From positions 1 through 60,468 of the forward strand of contig PSRM01000098.1 in NCBI GenBank assembly GCA_003176045.1: 60,468 nt of DNA, written 5' to 3'. This document shows positions 10,295 through 19,503 of the stretch, piece after piece (the first letter of the stretch is position 1; each line of letters begins with the position of its first letter). The notes beneath the pieces were generated by a model. That model did not search any database and was not told the DNA's origin. It saw only the letters and a list, made by a program, of their open reading frames with translations. This DNA is from Verrucomicrobiota bacterium. GTDB lineage: Bacteria > Verrucomicrobiota > Verrucomicrobiia > Limisphaerales > UBA8199. A program made the translations under genes and the position numbers.

Positions 10295-10522
10295 TTAGCG
10301 CAAAGACGCAAAGGCGCAAAGACGCAAAAAGACAAACGCCAAAAGACAGGAAAATTGAAGACAGGAAAATTTAACGGAAATCGGGCAAGAAAATTAGGGG
10401 CAAGAACATATAAACAAGTTTTCATTTTCTTGCCTCAAAATTTTCTTGCCAAATCTTCGCCCTGATTTTTCTGTCTTCAATTTTCCTGTCTTCTCTTTGC
10501 CTCTTTGCGCCTTTGCGTTTAA
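10295..10522. repeat. Long imperfect inverted repeat (cgcaaagacgcaaag family)
   Basis: Begins ttagcgcaaagacgcaaagg and ends with ctttgcgcctttgcgttt. Inside are mirrored gacaggaaaatt/aattttcctgtc and gcaagaaaatt/aattttcttgc arms. It fills the whole gap between the subtilase and the convergent bcp gene, so it may also act as a bidirectional terminator. Related copies lie at 42230-42418 and 49610-49710, and the inner arms resemble 30270-30390. Confidence 0.85.
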
Positions 10523-10524
10523 GT

Positions 10525-10974
10525 TCACTCGCTCGAGATAGCTTCCAGCACTTCTTTTGCGTGCTCGACCGGTTTGACAGAGGGCCAGATCTTTTCGATT
10601 TTGCCGTCCGGGCCGATCAGAAACGTGACGCGCCGCGCGCCCATAAACCAATGGCCAACCCCATAAGCCTGAACGATCTTCTTGTCTTCATCCGCCAACA
10701 ATGTGAACGGCAGATTGTACTTCGTGACGAACTTGTCGTGAGATTTCACGGAATTGATGCTCACTCCCAGAACAACGGCGCCCTTTTTCTCGAACGCCCC
10801 AAACTCATCCCGAAACGCGCACGCTTCCTTCGTGCACCCCGGCGTGTTGTCCCGTGGATAAAAATAGAGCACGACATGTTTGCCCCGATAATCAGACAGC
10901 GAGACTTTGTTGCCGCCGTTGGTGAGCGCGGTGAAATCAGGGGCGGGATCGCCCTCTTTTAATTCTGCCTTCAT
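10525..10974 (-). CDS. bcp: Thioredoxin-dependent peroxiredoxin, Bcp/PrxQ type
   Basis: 149 aa, full length for the family. It reduces hydrogen peroxide and organic peroxides with electrons from thioredoxin, in the cytosol. The peroxidatic Cys47 lies in the motif PRDNTPGCTKEAC, and a resolving Cys52 sits five residues later, as in PrxQ/Bcp. AhpC/TSA fold features (APDF near residue 11, a conserved Arg in GARRVTFLI) are present. The start ATG overlaps the stop of pgsA by four bases, so translation is probably coupled. A thioredoxin reductase gene lies about 21 kb away (33057-32128), a plausible source of reducing power. Confidence 0.95.
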   Translation of the reverse strand: MKAELKEGDPAPDFTALTNGGNKVSLSDYRGKHVVLYFYPRDNTPGCTKEACAFRDEFGAFEKKGAVVLGVSINSVKSHDKFVTKYNLPFTLLADEDKKIVQAYGVGHWFMGARRVTFLIGPDGKIEKIWPSVKPVEHAKEVLEAISSE

Positions 10975-11594
10975 TTACTCTGCTCCTGCGGACTGGATGA
11001 CGGATGTGCGCTCAGTTGCCGCGAGCCATCCCAGACATAGAGCAGACCCGCAATCCCGGTCGCAACACCTGCCGCCAACGTGAGGCCTGGCAGGAAATGC
11101 GGAGAACTCGCTAACACCGACCACGGCCATTTGTCTTCCAGTAATCGCTTCAACAGAATCCAGAGCACGAGAATCATTTGGAGGACGGTGGCAAGTTTGC
11201 CGATGAATCTGGGACGCACGGTAACTTTGCCTATGGTCATTTGGACGACGCAGACGCCGGCCAGCAGCAGGATGTCGCGTCCGATGATTGTGCCAGTCAG
11301 CCAGAGCGGAATGGTATCGAAATAGCTCTTGTGTTCGAAGCTCAAGAAGACAATGGCCGAGACCAGCAGGAGTTTGTCGGCAAGCGGATCGAGGATGGCG
11401 CCCAGTTCGCTGCGCTGGTTGTATCTTCTTGCGATGTAGCCATCCACGCCGTCGCAGATCGCCGCGATGGCAAAGCAAAGGATCCCAATGCGGTAATGCA
11501 CCTCGTGGCCCGTATTGACGTAAGTCAGGATTTCGGTCACGAAAACCGGGATCAGCAGGATTCGGAGAATCGTGACTTTGTTAGCAGTGGTCAT
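10971..11594 (-). CDS. pgsA: CDP-diacylglycerol--glycerol-3-phosphate 3-phosphatidyltransferase
   Basis: 207 aa from the chosen start. It makes phosphatidylglycerol phosphate in the inner membrane, the first committed step to phosphatidylglycerol and cardiolipin. The CDP-alcohol phosphotransferase signature is complete (DGVDGYIARR ... G ... DPLAD, residues 48-73) and is flanked by hydrophobic segments. An upstream ATG at 11630 would add twelve residues (MTFHVSRFTFQL), but these are encoded by ttcacgt heptamer repeats, so I chose the ATG at 11594, which starts the typical MTTANKVTILRI. It is the first gene of a two-gene unit with bcp. Confidence 0.92.
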   Translation of the reverse strand: MTTANKVTILRILLIPVFVTEILTYVNTGHEVHYRIGILCFAIAAICDGVDGYIARRYNQRSELGAILDPLADKLLLVSAIVFLSFEHKSYFDTIPLWLTGTIIGRDILLLAGVCVVQMTIGKVTVRPRFIGKLATVLQMILVLWILLKRLLEDKWPWSVLASSPHFLPGLTLAAGVATGIAGLLYVWDGSRQLSAHPSSSPQEQSK

Positions 11595-11596
11595 GA

Positions 11597-11625
11597 GCTG
11601 AAACGTGAAACGTGAAACGTGAAAC
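11597..11625. repeat. acgtgaa heptamer array upstream of pgsA
   Basis: Four tandem acgtgaa units directly upstream of the pgsA start. On the pgsA strand the unit is stop-free and creates a spurious N-terminal extension. The same heptamer occurs at 28301-28330, 30560-30630, 31728-31760, 33115-33140 and 33563-33582. Confidence 0.9.
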
Positions 11626-12025
11626 GTCAATCGGGCCAGCGTTGGGCTCAGGGCTAAGAAACTCGCTCATGGTCGTGAGGGGCAATGTTGCGCGATTGCG
11701 GGGTGGCGTCAAGCTCAGCGGGAAATGGTTAATTCAGTTAATTTAGTTAACTAAGTTAATTGAGTTACATGGTTACAGAGTTACATGTCGGCACAGCAGC
11801 GGCTCGGAGCAATTCGCCGGCGGGATACTTTCGAAACAGCCTGGGAGCGCGGGCATCTTGCCCGCGTGTTTGGTGCTTGATCGCAAGGGCGCTCTTTGGT
11901 GCGAGCACCGTTCAGGAGCGCGGTCTTTAGACCGCTTCAACGCGCTTAGCGAAAGGGCGCAGAGAAGGATTTGACGGTTCGCGAGCAAACACGTTGAAGC
12001 GGCTTAAAAGCCGCGCTCCCAGGCA
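11626..12025. other. Gene-free region between pgsA and the LysR gene, with palindromes
   Basis: Contains gttaatt-type direct repeats (about 11728-11765, with the core palindrome ttagttaactaa) and two gcgcggtcttt-type palindromic units, 11913-11941 and 11994-12024. These face each other and belong to the family seen at 54477-54592. The right unit starts three bases after the LysR stop codon and may terminate it. No gene is supported here. Confidence 0.75.
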
Positions 12026-12982
12026 CTACTCGCTGATGAGGCGGGATTGGCCGTCCGGTTCGTCCGAAAGGAGGGGCGTAGAGGCTTGCTTGGGATCGCT
12101 GGTCACCAAGGAGGCGACGAACAGCTTGGCTTGCGGGGTCAGGATGCGGCCTTTGCGGAGTACGACGCCGTATGTCCGGCGGGGGAAGAAGGCGCCGGCG
12201 GGAATGACTTCAAGCTTTTCGCTGCCGGTCAAGCCGATGCTGACGATGATCGAGATGCCAAGGCCAAGTTCGACGTATTTCTTGATGGCTTCCCATCCGC
12301 CGACCTCCATGGCCACCTCGTATGAGAGGCCGTGCTTTTTAAAGGCGCTATCCACGAGGCTCCAGGTGCTCAAGCCGCGCGGCGGCAGGATTAACGGATA
12401 TCGGCTGATTTCCTCCAGGCTCAACGGGCTGTAGGAGAGGGGATGGCGAAGGCGTGTGACAACAACCGGCTCATAAGAGACGATAGGGTGAAACTCAATA
12501 TCTTCCGGCACGAGGTTGAGGGGACCGACGGCAAAATCCACCAGGCCCGCCCGGAGTTGCTCCAGCCCAACCAGGCCCGTGACATTGTGCAGACGCAACT
12601 CGATTCTTGGATGAGATCGCCGGAACTCCTCGACGTAGCGAGGCAGGAAGTAAAGGATAGTTGAGCCACCGGCTGCTATTTCGATGTGCCCTTCATCCAC
12701 ATCCATGCGCCGTTGCTTGAACTGGGCATCCAGGTGTTCCATTTGGTCGATGAGCGGCGCGGCGATCTCGAAGAGCAAGGCTCCGTCAGGAGTTAGCTGG
12801 ATCTTTGAGCCGCGCCTGAAAAAGAGGGTGACGTCCAGCTCATCCTCCAGGCTGGCGATCTGCTGAGAAACGGACGGCTGACTGAGATTCATCCGTTTCG
12901 CCGCTTTGGAGATGCTGCCGGCCTCAGCGGCGTAGCAGAATCCGCGCAATTGTTGGAAGCGGTTTTGCTTATAGCGTTGCAT
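12026..12982 (-). CDS. LysR-type transcriptional regulator
   Basis: 318 aa, normal for the family. An N-terminal winged helix-turn-helix (about residues 6-65; SISKAAKRMNLSQPSVSQQIASLE) is followed by a periplasmic-binding-like effector domain (about 92-300). It is transcribed divergently from aceB across a 107-bp gap, the classical arrangement for a LysR protein that controls its neighbour. I infer a role in regulating the glyoxylate shunt; the effector is unknown. The C-terminal tail (about residues 290-318) is polar and probably disordered. The stop lies three bases before a palindromic element. Confidence 0.9.
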   Translation of the reverse strand: MQRYKQNRFQQLRGFCYAAEAGSISKAAKRMNLSQPSVSQQIASLEDELDVTLFFRRGSKIQLTPDGALLFEIAAPLIDQMEHLDAQFKQRRMDVDEGHIEIAAGGSTILYFLPRYVEEFRRSHPRIELRLHNVTGLVGLEQLRAGLVDFAVGPLNLVPEDIEFHPIVSYEPVVVTRLRHPLSYSPLSLEEISRYPLILPPRGLSTWSLVDSAFKKHGLSYEVAMEVGGWEAIKKYVELGLGISIIVSIGLTGSEKLEVIPAGAFFPRRTYGVVLRKGRILTPQAKLFVASLVTSDPKQASTPLLSDEPDGQSRLISE

Positions 12983-13089
12983 CGTATAGGCCCAGTTAAT
13001 ACAAGGTATTGAAAAATCCGATTTTGCAAATGCACAATAATACGGTAAAGAAACGATAAGAACAGTAATAGTTCAAATAAGAAATAAAA
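12983..13089. promoter_or_regulatory. Divergent LysR/aceB promoter region with possible operators
   Basis: A/T-richer than its surroundings. An interrupted dyad aatac-aag-gtatt lies at 12998-13010, immediately in front of the LysR gene, and a weaker gaac-n7-gttc dyad at about 13060-13075 lies just upstream of aceB. These fit the T-N11-A type of site bound by LysR proteins, but no binding evidence exists. No clear -35/-10 pair was found. Confidence 0.4.
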
Positions 13090-14748
13090 ATGAGAGCCAT
13101 GAAACTACCGTCCGGCGTGCAGGTGCTCGGCCCAGTGAGCGAGGCGCACGCCGCGATTCTAACCACCGAGGCGTTGCAATTCTTTGCGGACTTGCAACGG
13201 GAATTCAACCCGCGCCGACTCGAGCTATTGGGGCAAAGGCGGGCGCGCCAGGAGGCGATTGACCGTGGTCAAATGCCCCGGTTCCTGCCCGAAACCCGAG
13301 CGATTCGGGAAGGCAATTGGCAGGTGTTGCCTGTGCCGGAGGATTTGCAAAACCGGCGGGTGGAAATCACCGGCCCTGTGGACCGCAAAATGGTCATAAA
13401 TGCGTTGAATTCCGGGGCAAATTGCTACATGGCGGACTTCGAGGATGCCCATTCCCCGACCTGGGAAGCCACCCTGGACGGCCAGGTGAACGTGCGAGAC
13501 GCGGTGCGACGGACCGTCTCCTACCAGAGCCCCGAAGGGAAGACTTACCAATTAAAGGACAAGATCGCAACACTGCTGGTCCGCCCCCGCGGCTGGCATT
13601 TGACCGAAAAACATCTGCTGGTGCATGGCGAACGTGCGTCTGCGAGCCTCTTCGATTTCGCGATGTATTTTTTCCACAACGCCCGATACTGTGCATTGCA
13701 CGATTCCGGGGTGTATTACTACCTGCCAAAGCTGGAGCACTATCTCGAAGCGCGGTTGTGGAATGACGTTTTTGTGCGAGCGCAGGAGATGCTCGAAATA
13801 CCCCAGGGGACCATTAAAGCGACGGTGCTCATCGAGCACATCCTGGCGGCCTTTCAGATGGAGGAGATTCTATATGAACTTCGGCACCATAGCGCCGGCC
13901 TCAACTGCGGCAGGTGGGACTACTTGTTCAGCTACATCAAAACGTTTGCTCGAAAGTCTGAGTTTATCGTCCCCGACCGGGCGCAAGTGACGATGACGGC
14001 GCCGTTCATGCGAGCCTATACGTTGTCCTGCATCAAGGCCTGTCATAAACGCGGCGCGTTTGCTATGGGCGGAATGTCGGCCTATATCCCTGTCAAAACC
14101 GATGCGGAAGCCAACGAGACAGCGCTTCAGAAAGTGCGCGAGGACAAGAGGCGAGAAGCCACGGATGGACATGATGGCACATGGGTGGCGCACCCGGGCC
14201 TGGTGCAAGTGGCAAGGGAGGAATTCGACAAGGTGCTGGGCGAGGAACCGAATCAGATCGGGCGCCAGCGCGAAGACGTGCGGGTGACGGCTGAACAACT
14301 CGTCGAGGTCCCAAGAGGGCGCATCACCGAAGAAGGGCTGCGCACGAATATCCGTGTGGGCATCCAATACATCGAGTCCTGGCTGGGAGGGCTGGGTTGC
14401 GTCCCGCTCTACAACCTGATGGAAGACGCGGCAACAGCCGAGATTTCCCGCACACAGGTTTGGCAATGGGTCCATAACCCGCGAGGAGTTATCGAGGATG
14501 GCCGCAAGGTGACGATGAATCTGGTGCGGCAATTGGTTCATGAAGAGCTGAGCCGGATTCGAAAGGAGCGCGGGCCTGAACGCTTCGAGCAGGGGCATTT
14601 CGAACCTGCCACGCGGCTTTTTGAGGACCTCGTGGCGAACGAAAAGATGGAGGAGTTTCTCACGCTTAAGGCGTATGAGATGCTCAATGGCGAGGAGAGT
14701 GAGCAAACGGACCCAGAGCCGGCGGAGGCGCTCAAGGTGGCGGCTTGA
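13090..14748 (+). CDS. aceB: Malate synthase A
   Basis: 552 aa, close to the usual 530-550 of the A isoform. It condenses glyoxylate with acetyl-CoA to malate, the second step of the glyoxylate shunt, in the cytosol. Recognisable blocks include the Mg/glyoxylate-binding region (NCYMADFEDAHSPTW, about 115-129), the barrel segment GTIKATVLIEHILAAFQMEEI (catalytic Arg represented by VRPRGWHLTEKH earlier) and AFAMGGMSAYIP near 323. A second ATG at 13099 is an alternative start. It is followed by aceA on the same strand after 108 bp, which completes the shunt, and divergent from a LysR gene that may regulate both. A short stretch of cgcgaata direct repeats lies between the two. Confidence 0.95.
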   Translation: MRAMKLPSGVQVLGPVSEAHAAILTTEALQFFADLQREFNPRRLELLGQRRARQEAIDRGQMPRFLPETRAIREGNWQVLPVPEDLQNRRVEITGPVDRKMVINALNSGANCYMADFEDAHSPTWEATLDGQVNVRDAVRRTVSYQSPEGKTYQLKDKIATLLVRPRGWHLTEKHLLVHGERASASLFDFAMYFFHNARYCALHDSGVYYYLPKLEHYLEARLWNDVFVRAQEMLEIPQGTIKATVLIEHILAAFQMEEILYELRHHSAGLNCGRWDYLFSYIKTFARKSEFIVPDRAQVTMTAPFMRAYTLSCIKACHKRGAFAMGGMSAYIPVKTDAEANETALQKVREDKRREATDGHDGTWVAHPGLVQVAREEFDKVLGEEPNQIGRQREDVRVTAEQLVEVPRGRITEEGLRTNIRVGIQYIESWLGGLGCVPLYNLMEDAATAEISRTQVWQWVHNPRGVIEDGRKVTMNLVRQLVHEELSRIRKERGPERFEQGHFEPATRLFEDLVANEKMEEFLTLKAYEMLNGEESEQTDPEPAEALKVAA

Positions 14749-14856
14749 GGGAGATCGCACCACGAATGGACACGAATCAAATACCAAACAACAACCTGAA
14801 AACCGCGAACTCCGATCAATCGCGAGCAGGTGGACGCGAATAAACGCGAATAATAA

Positions 14857-16488
<1,632 letters not shown>

Positions 16489-16605
16489 CCGCGGAGGGTA
16501 GGTGCATGACGGTGGAGTTCAGCGTGCGGACATCTCCCCCTCAAAAGTGCGGCACGTTGAGTTCGAGTATTGAAGCGGCATAAATGCCGCGCTCCGTTCG
16601 CGGCT
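16489..16605. repeat. Palindromic unit between aceA and the convergent gene
   Basis: A unit at about 16572-16600 (gaagcggcataaatgccgcg ...) of the same family as 54477-54592 and 11913-12024. It lies between two convergent genes and may serve as a terminator for both. Confidence 0.6.
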
Positions 16606-19269
16606 TCAGTTCCCTATCCAAACCGCCCCGCTCTGTCCGCCTTCCAGGAAGCAACCGCGGGCAACATTTTGTGCCTTAAGCACTGCCCCCCCGAACGAAA
16701 CTGGTTTCGTCACAACGGCGGTGGGATTCGCGATGCTCCCTTTGAAGAGCCCGGTCGCGGCGGTGAAAGTGAGGGTGAGTTTATTAGTTCCCTGGTTGAC
16801 AACTTGATTGGCAGGGCCGAAGGCAATTTGGTCTGTTATCGGCTGAGCGAGGTCGCCGCCGCTCAAGAGCACCTGGGCATTAGTAACGCCGAGCGGGCTA
16901 TTACCCGGGGCCGGCGCGGAGTAAACCGCCCCCTGCGCAAAGGTCTGAACCTGAAATCCCCGAGGGTAATACTGGGCGGGGCCATTAGGCTTGGTCCAGG
17001 TCAAAGCCCCGCTGAGATCATTGCTCGACGTGCTGGAGAAGTTCAGCCAGCCCCAGACTGAGCCTTGGCCGGCGTACAACGGCACATAGAGGGGCCACTG
17101 GCCGTACTTCGAGACGGTTGCAAGTTGTGTAATTTTTGTTCCATCGGCCAGGGTGGCGCCCAGTTTGATGTGCCCCGCAGCATCCACAGTGAAGGTCCCA
17201 TAACCATCTCCTCCGGGTTCAGTGCTCGGGCCAAGTCCGCCCGGGAAAATAATGGTGTATAGTCCTTTCTGGGGAGCGGAGTTGGTTCTGGCGTCGAAGA
17301 CTGCGCGATCTGCCAAAAATTGCATGGTTGCGTTATGCCCGTAAATTGTCCCGCTGATCCGGTCGGTGCCCTGGGACAAGTCCAATTGGAGATTGATCAA
17401 GGCACCTGAAAGATTTTTAGCTGCTGTCACTACGGAGGCATTGCCAGTCGAGTCGAATTGTCCGCTAAGAGGGTAGCGCGTCGCTCCCAGCAGAAGTGCG
17501 CCGGTGAAGGCGCCTTTGCTGCTGACGGAAATTGTCACGCTTCCTGAACTTTGCTGGTTGACCCCGTTCACCGGATCATAGAACAACCCGCTGTACCTCC
17601 CGGCTACAGGAATAAAAGGATTGGGCACGAAATTGGCGACGAGGTTGCGGTTTGCGTTCAAGGCGAAAGTATAGTTGGCGGCCGTGCTAACTACGTTCGA
17701 GCTTTCGCTCCAATCCGCGAACACATAATTATTCCCGGCAGCCGTCGCTTTTACTGTGTGTTGCGTGCCGGGCTTGAACGTCCCGCCGCCGGTCACCTTG
17801 CCAGCACCGGCTGGGGAAGCAGTAAGCGTGATGGTGTAAGTGGTGGGACTGAAGTTGGCTACAAGGTTGCGGTTATAGGTTGCCTGGAACGTGTAGGCTC
17901 GGGACGTACTCACTACCGTGCCATCTTCAGTCCAATTCAAAAAAACAAAGCCGTTTGCGGCTGTGGCGTTGATCGTCACATTCGTCCCGCAAGCTACCGT
18001 CCCGCCGCCCTGAACTGACCCCGCGCCGGGCGGCGAGACGCCAATTGAAATCACCGCGTCGCACGGCGGCGCCCTGCGCGTATAGCCGATGACATCAAGA
18101 GCGCGGAATTCCACATCCGGGACTGGATTGGCTCCTGCAGTGCCGAAGGCGTCCTGCACCTGCGGCGGTGGAAACCCACTGCACTGAAGCGAAAAACAGC
18201 TATACCAATCCCCAAAATCACCGGCTCCATTTTGATTAAAGCGCACCAGGAAATTGGTGCCATCGAGCGAAAAATAACTTTCCGCGTTCGGGTCAGTTGT
18301 AAAGCTGCGAACGCCCGACTGGTCATAGCGGAAAAGGTCTTGGGGAAAAATGTAGTCCGTAGGCGGCGGCTGCCCGCCGACCAACCCTGAGGCCAGCCCC
18401 AAAGCTTCGTCAATTTCATGACAAGCGGCCGCGAAGAGCGAGTACTTGGTCGGATCTGTCGCATCGGGAGGCAAATTCATCTTTGTAGTGTTCAACGTGA
18501 TAGTGCTATCGGGATTTCCGAGTACAACCTCTGCGCTGATCCCCAATGCCCTGAGCAATGGATGATAGAGCGCCATGACCGTGCTGCCGTTGACCGGATT
18601 CGTTGCGACGTTTGGCAGGTGTGAGAGCGCGATCGCATCATCCGCTGTGGTAGCCTGTGCAACCAGCCTCGCTCGATATTGCGAATACGTTCCATCCGTG
18701 ATCTCGGTAACGCTTTGGCCAAGACCAATGGTCGAGTCCTCAACAAATTTAATGGAAACGATCACCGGATCCGAAAAATTCGTAGCGTAAAGCGCCGCTG
18801 TTGAGTTGATCGTGGACTCGATGACAGCAGCCTGAGGATCGCTCGTGATCGAGCGGTCGAAAATCGGGATTATAGTCAGACCGTGGGGAATGACCGGGGT
18901 AGCGGAGAAGGTTTCTGAATTACCGCTTTCGCCATCGGCATTGTAGGCCCGGACCCTGTAGTAGTAGGTCGCGCCGGGGGTCAGCCCGGTGACTCGCTCG
19001 TGTAACACGGCCCCTACATCCAGATTTTGATAGCCGGGCACGTAGCTGGGGAACAAAGCATTTGTGGAGACGTCCAGGCGATACCCTGTGGTCACAACCG
19101 GTTCCCAATTGGCGACAAAGCTGTTGGTGCCGATGCCGGTTGCGGGATCGGCTACTGGGGTGACGGGCGGAGGACCGCCGAAAGTTTGGAGAGCCGAGGT
19201 CTGGAGCAGCAGCAGGGCGCAGCAGAAGGGAATTCCACTTGCGACGCGTCTAATGGCGAGAGCTTGCAC
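16606..19269 (-). CDS. Secreted FN3/metalloprotease-like protein with InlB-type repeats
   Basis: 887 aa with a GTG start and a signal peptide (hydrophobic GIPFCCALLLLQTSALQTF). An FN3 domain (about 37-128, ending VTGLTPGATYYYRVRAYN) is followed by a region (130-400) that resembles secreted NF038122-type metalloproteases. The expected zinc site HExxH reads HEIDE at His284, so the second ligand is missing or replaced. Two InlB/Listeria-Bacteroides-type repeats (about 405-555; VFLNWTEDGTVVS, YVFADWSESSNVVS) follow, then a 330-residue beta-rich tail seen in Verrucomicrobia exoproteins. There is no PEP-CTERM motif. It is likely a cell-surface or extracellular protein; catalytic activity is doubtful. 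Confidence 0.8.
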   Translation of the reverse strand: MQALAIRRVASGIPFCCALLLLQTSALQTFGGPPPVTPVADPATGIGTNSFVANWEPVVTTGYRLDVSTNALFPSYVPGYQNLDVGAVLHERVTGLTPGATYYYRVRAYNADGESGNSETFSATPVIPHGLTIIPIFDRSITSDPQAAVIESTINSTAALYATNFSDPVIVSIKFVEDSTIGLGQSVTEITDGTYSQYRARLVAQATTADDAIALSHLPNVATNPVNGSTVMALYHPLLRALGISAEVVLGNPDSTITLNTTKMNLPPDATDPTKYSLFAAACHEIDEALGLASGLVGGQPPPTDYIFPQDLFRYDQSGVRSFTTDPNAESYFSLDGTNFLVRFNQNGAGDFGDWYSCFSLQCSGFPPPQVQDAFGTAGANPVPDVEFRALDVIGYTRRAPPCDAVISIGVSPPGAGSVQGGGTVACGTNVTINATAANGFVFLNWTEDGTVVSTSRAYTFQATYNRNLVANFSPTTYTITLTASPAGAGKVTGGGTFKPGTQHTVKATAAGNNYVFADWSESSNVVSTAANYTFALNANRNLVANFVPNPFIPVAGRYSGLFYDPVNGVNQQSSGSVTISVSSKGAFTGALLLGATRYPLSGQFDSTGNASVVTAAKNLSGALINLQLDLSQGTDRISGTIYGHNATMQFLADRAVFDARTNSAPQKGLYTIIFPGGLGPSTEPGGDGYGTFTVDAAGHIKLGATLADGTKITQLATVSKYGQWPLYVPLYAGQGSVWGWLNFSSTSSNDLSGALTWTKPNGPAQYYPRGFQVQTFAQGAVYSAPAPGNSPLGVTNAQVLLSGGDLAQPITDQIAFGPANQVVNQGTNKLTLTFTAATGLFKGSIANPTAVVTKPVSFGGAVLKAQNVARGCFLEGGQSGAVWIGN

Positions 19270-19426
19270 AAACCGTCATCCAAGCCTCGCTGCGTTTCCT
19301 GCCACGATAATCTTGGGCTTAACAGACCGATAATGGGGCTAAAATTTCAAAAGGTCAATCTGATTTGGATGCAAGGCCGCCGAGAGGGAGCATCTTGCCA
19401 GTACCACCGTTTCGCGCGGGTGGTTC

Positions 19427-19503
19427 AGGGGTGGGGACGGCCTCGTCCCCATACGCCAGCCCAATCAAGGAGCGACCGTGGGGACGAGGCCGTCCCCACC
19501 CCT
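19427..19503. repeat. Palindrome covering the clpB stop codon, probable terminator
   Basis: Perfect 25-bp inverted repeats at 19427-19451 and 19479-19503, with a 27-bp spacer. The outer right end contains the TAG stop of clpB (19502-19504 on the minus strand). Its core gacggcctcgtcc is also found inside the aceA element and near 39172-39190. A strong hairpin directly at the end of clpB should terminate transcription. Confidence 0.85.

Noticed and set aside
10295..10522. Insertion sequence
   Set aside because: Terminal inverted repeats are present but there is no transposase gene; at most a non-autonomous (MITE/REP-like) element.
11595..11630. Upstream ATG for pgsA
   Set aside because: The twelve extra residues come from ttcacgt heptamers; the internal ATG gives the normal family N-terminus.
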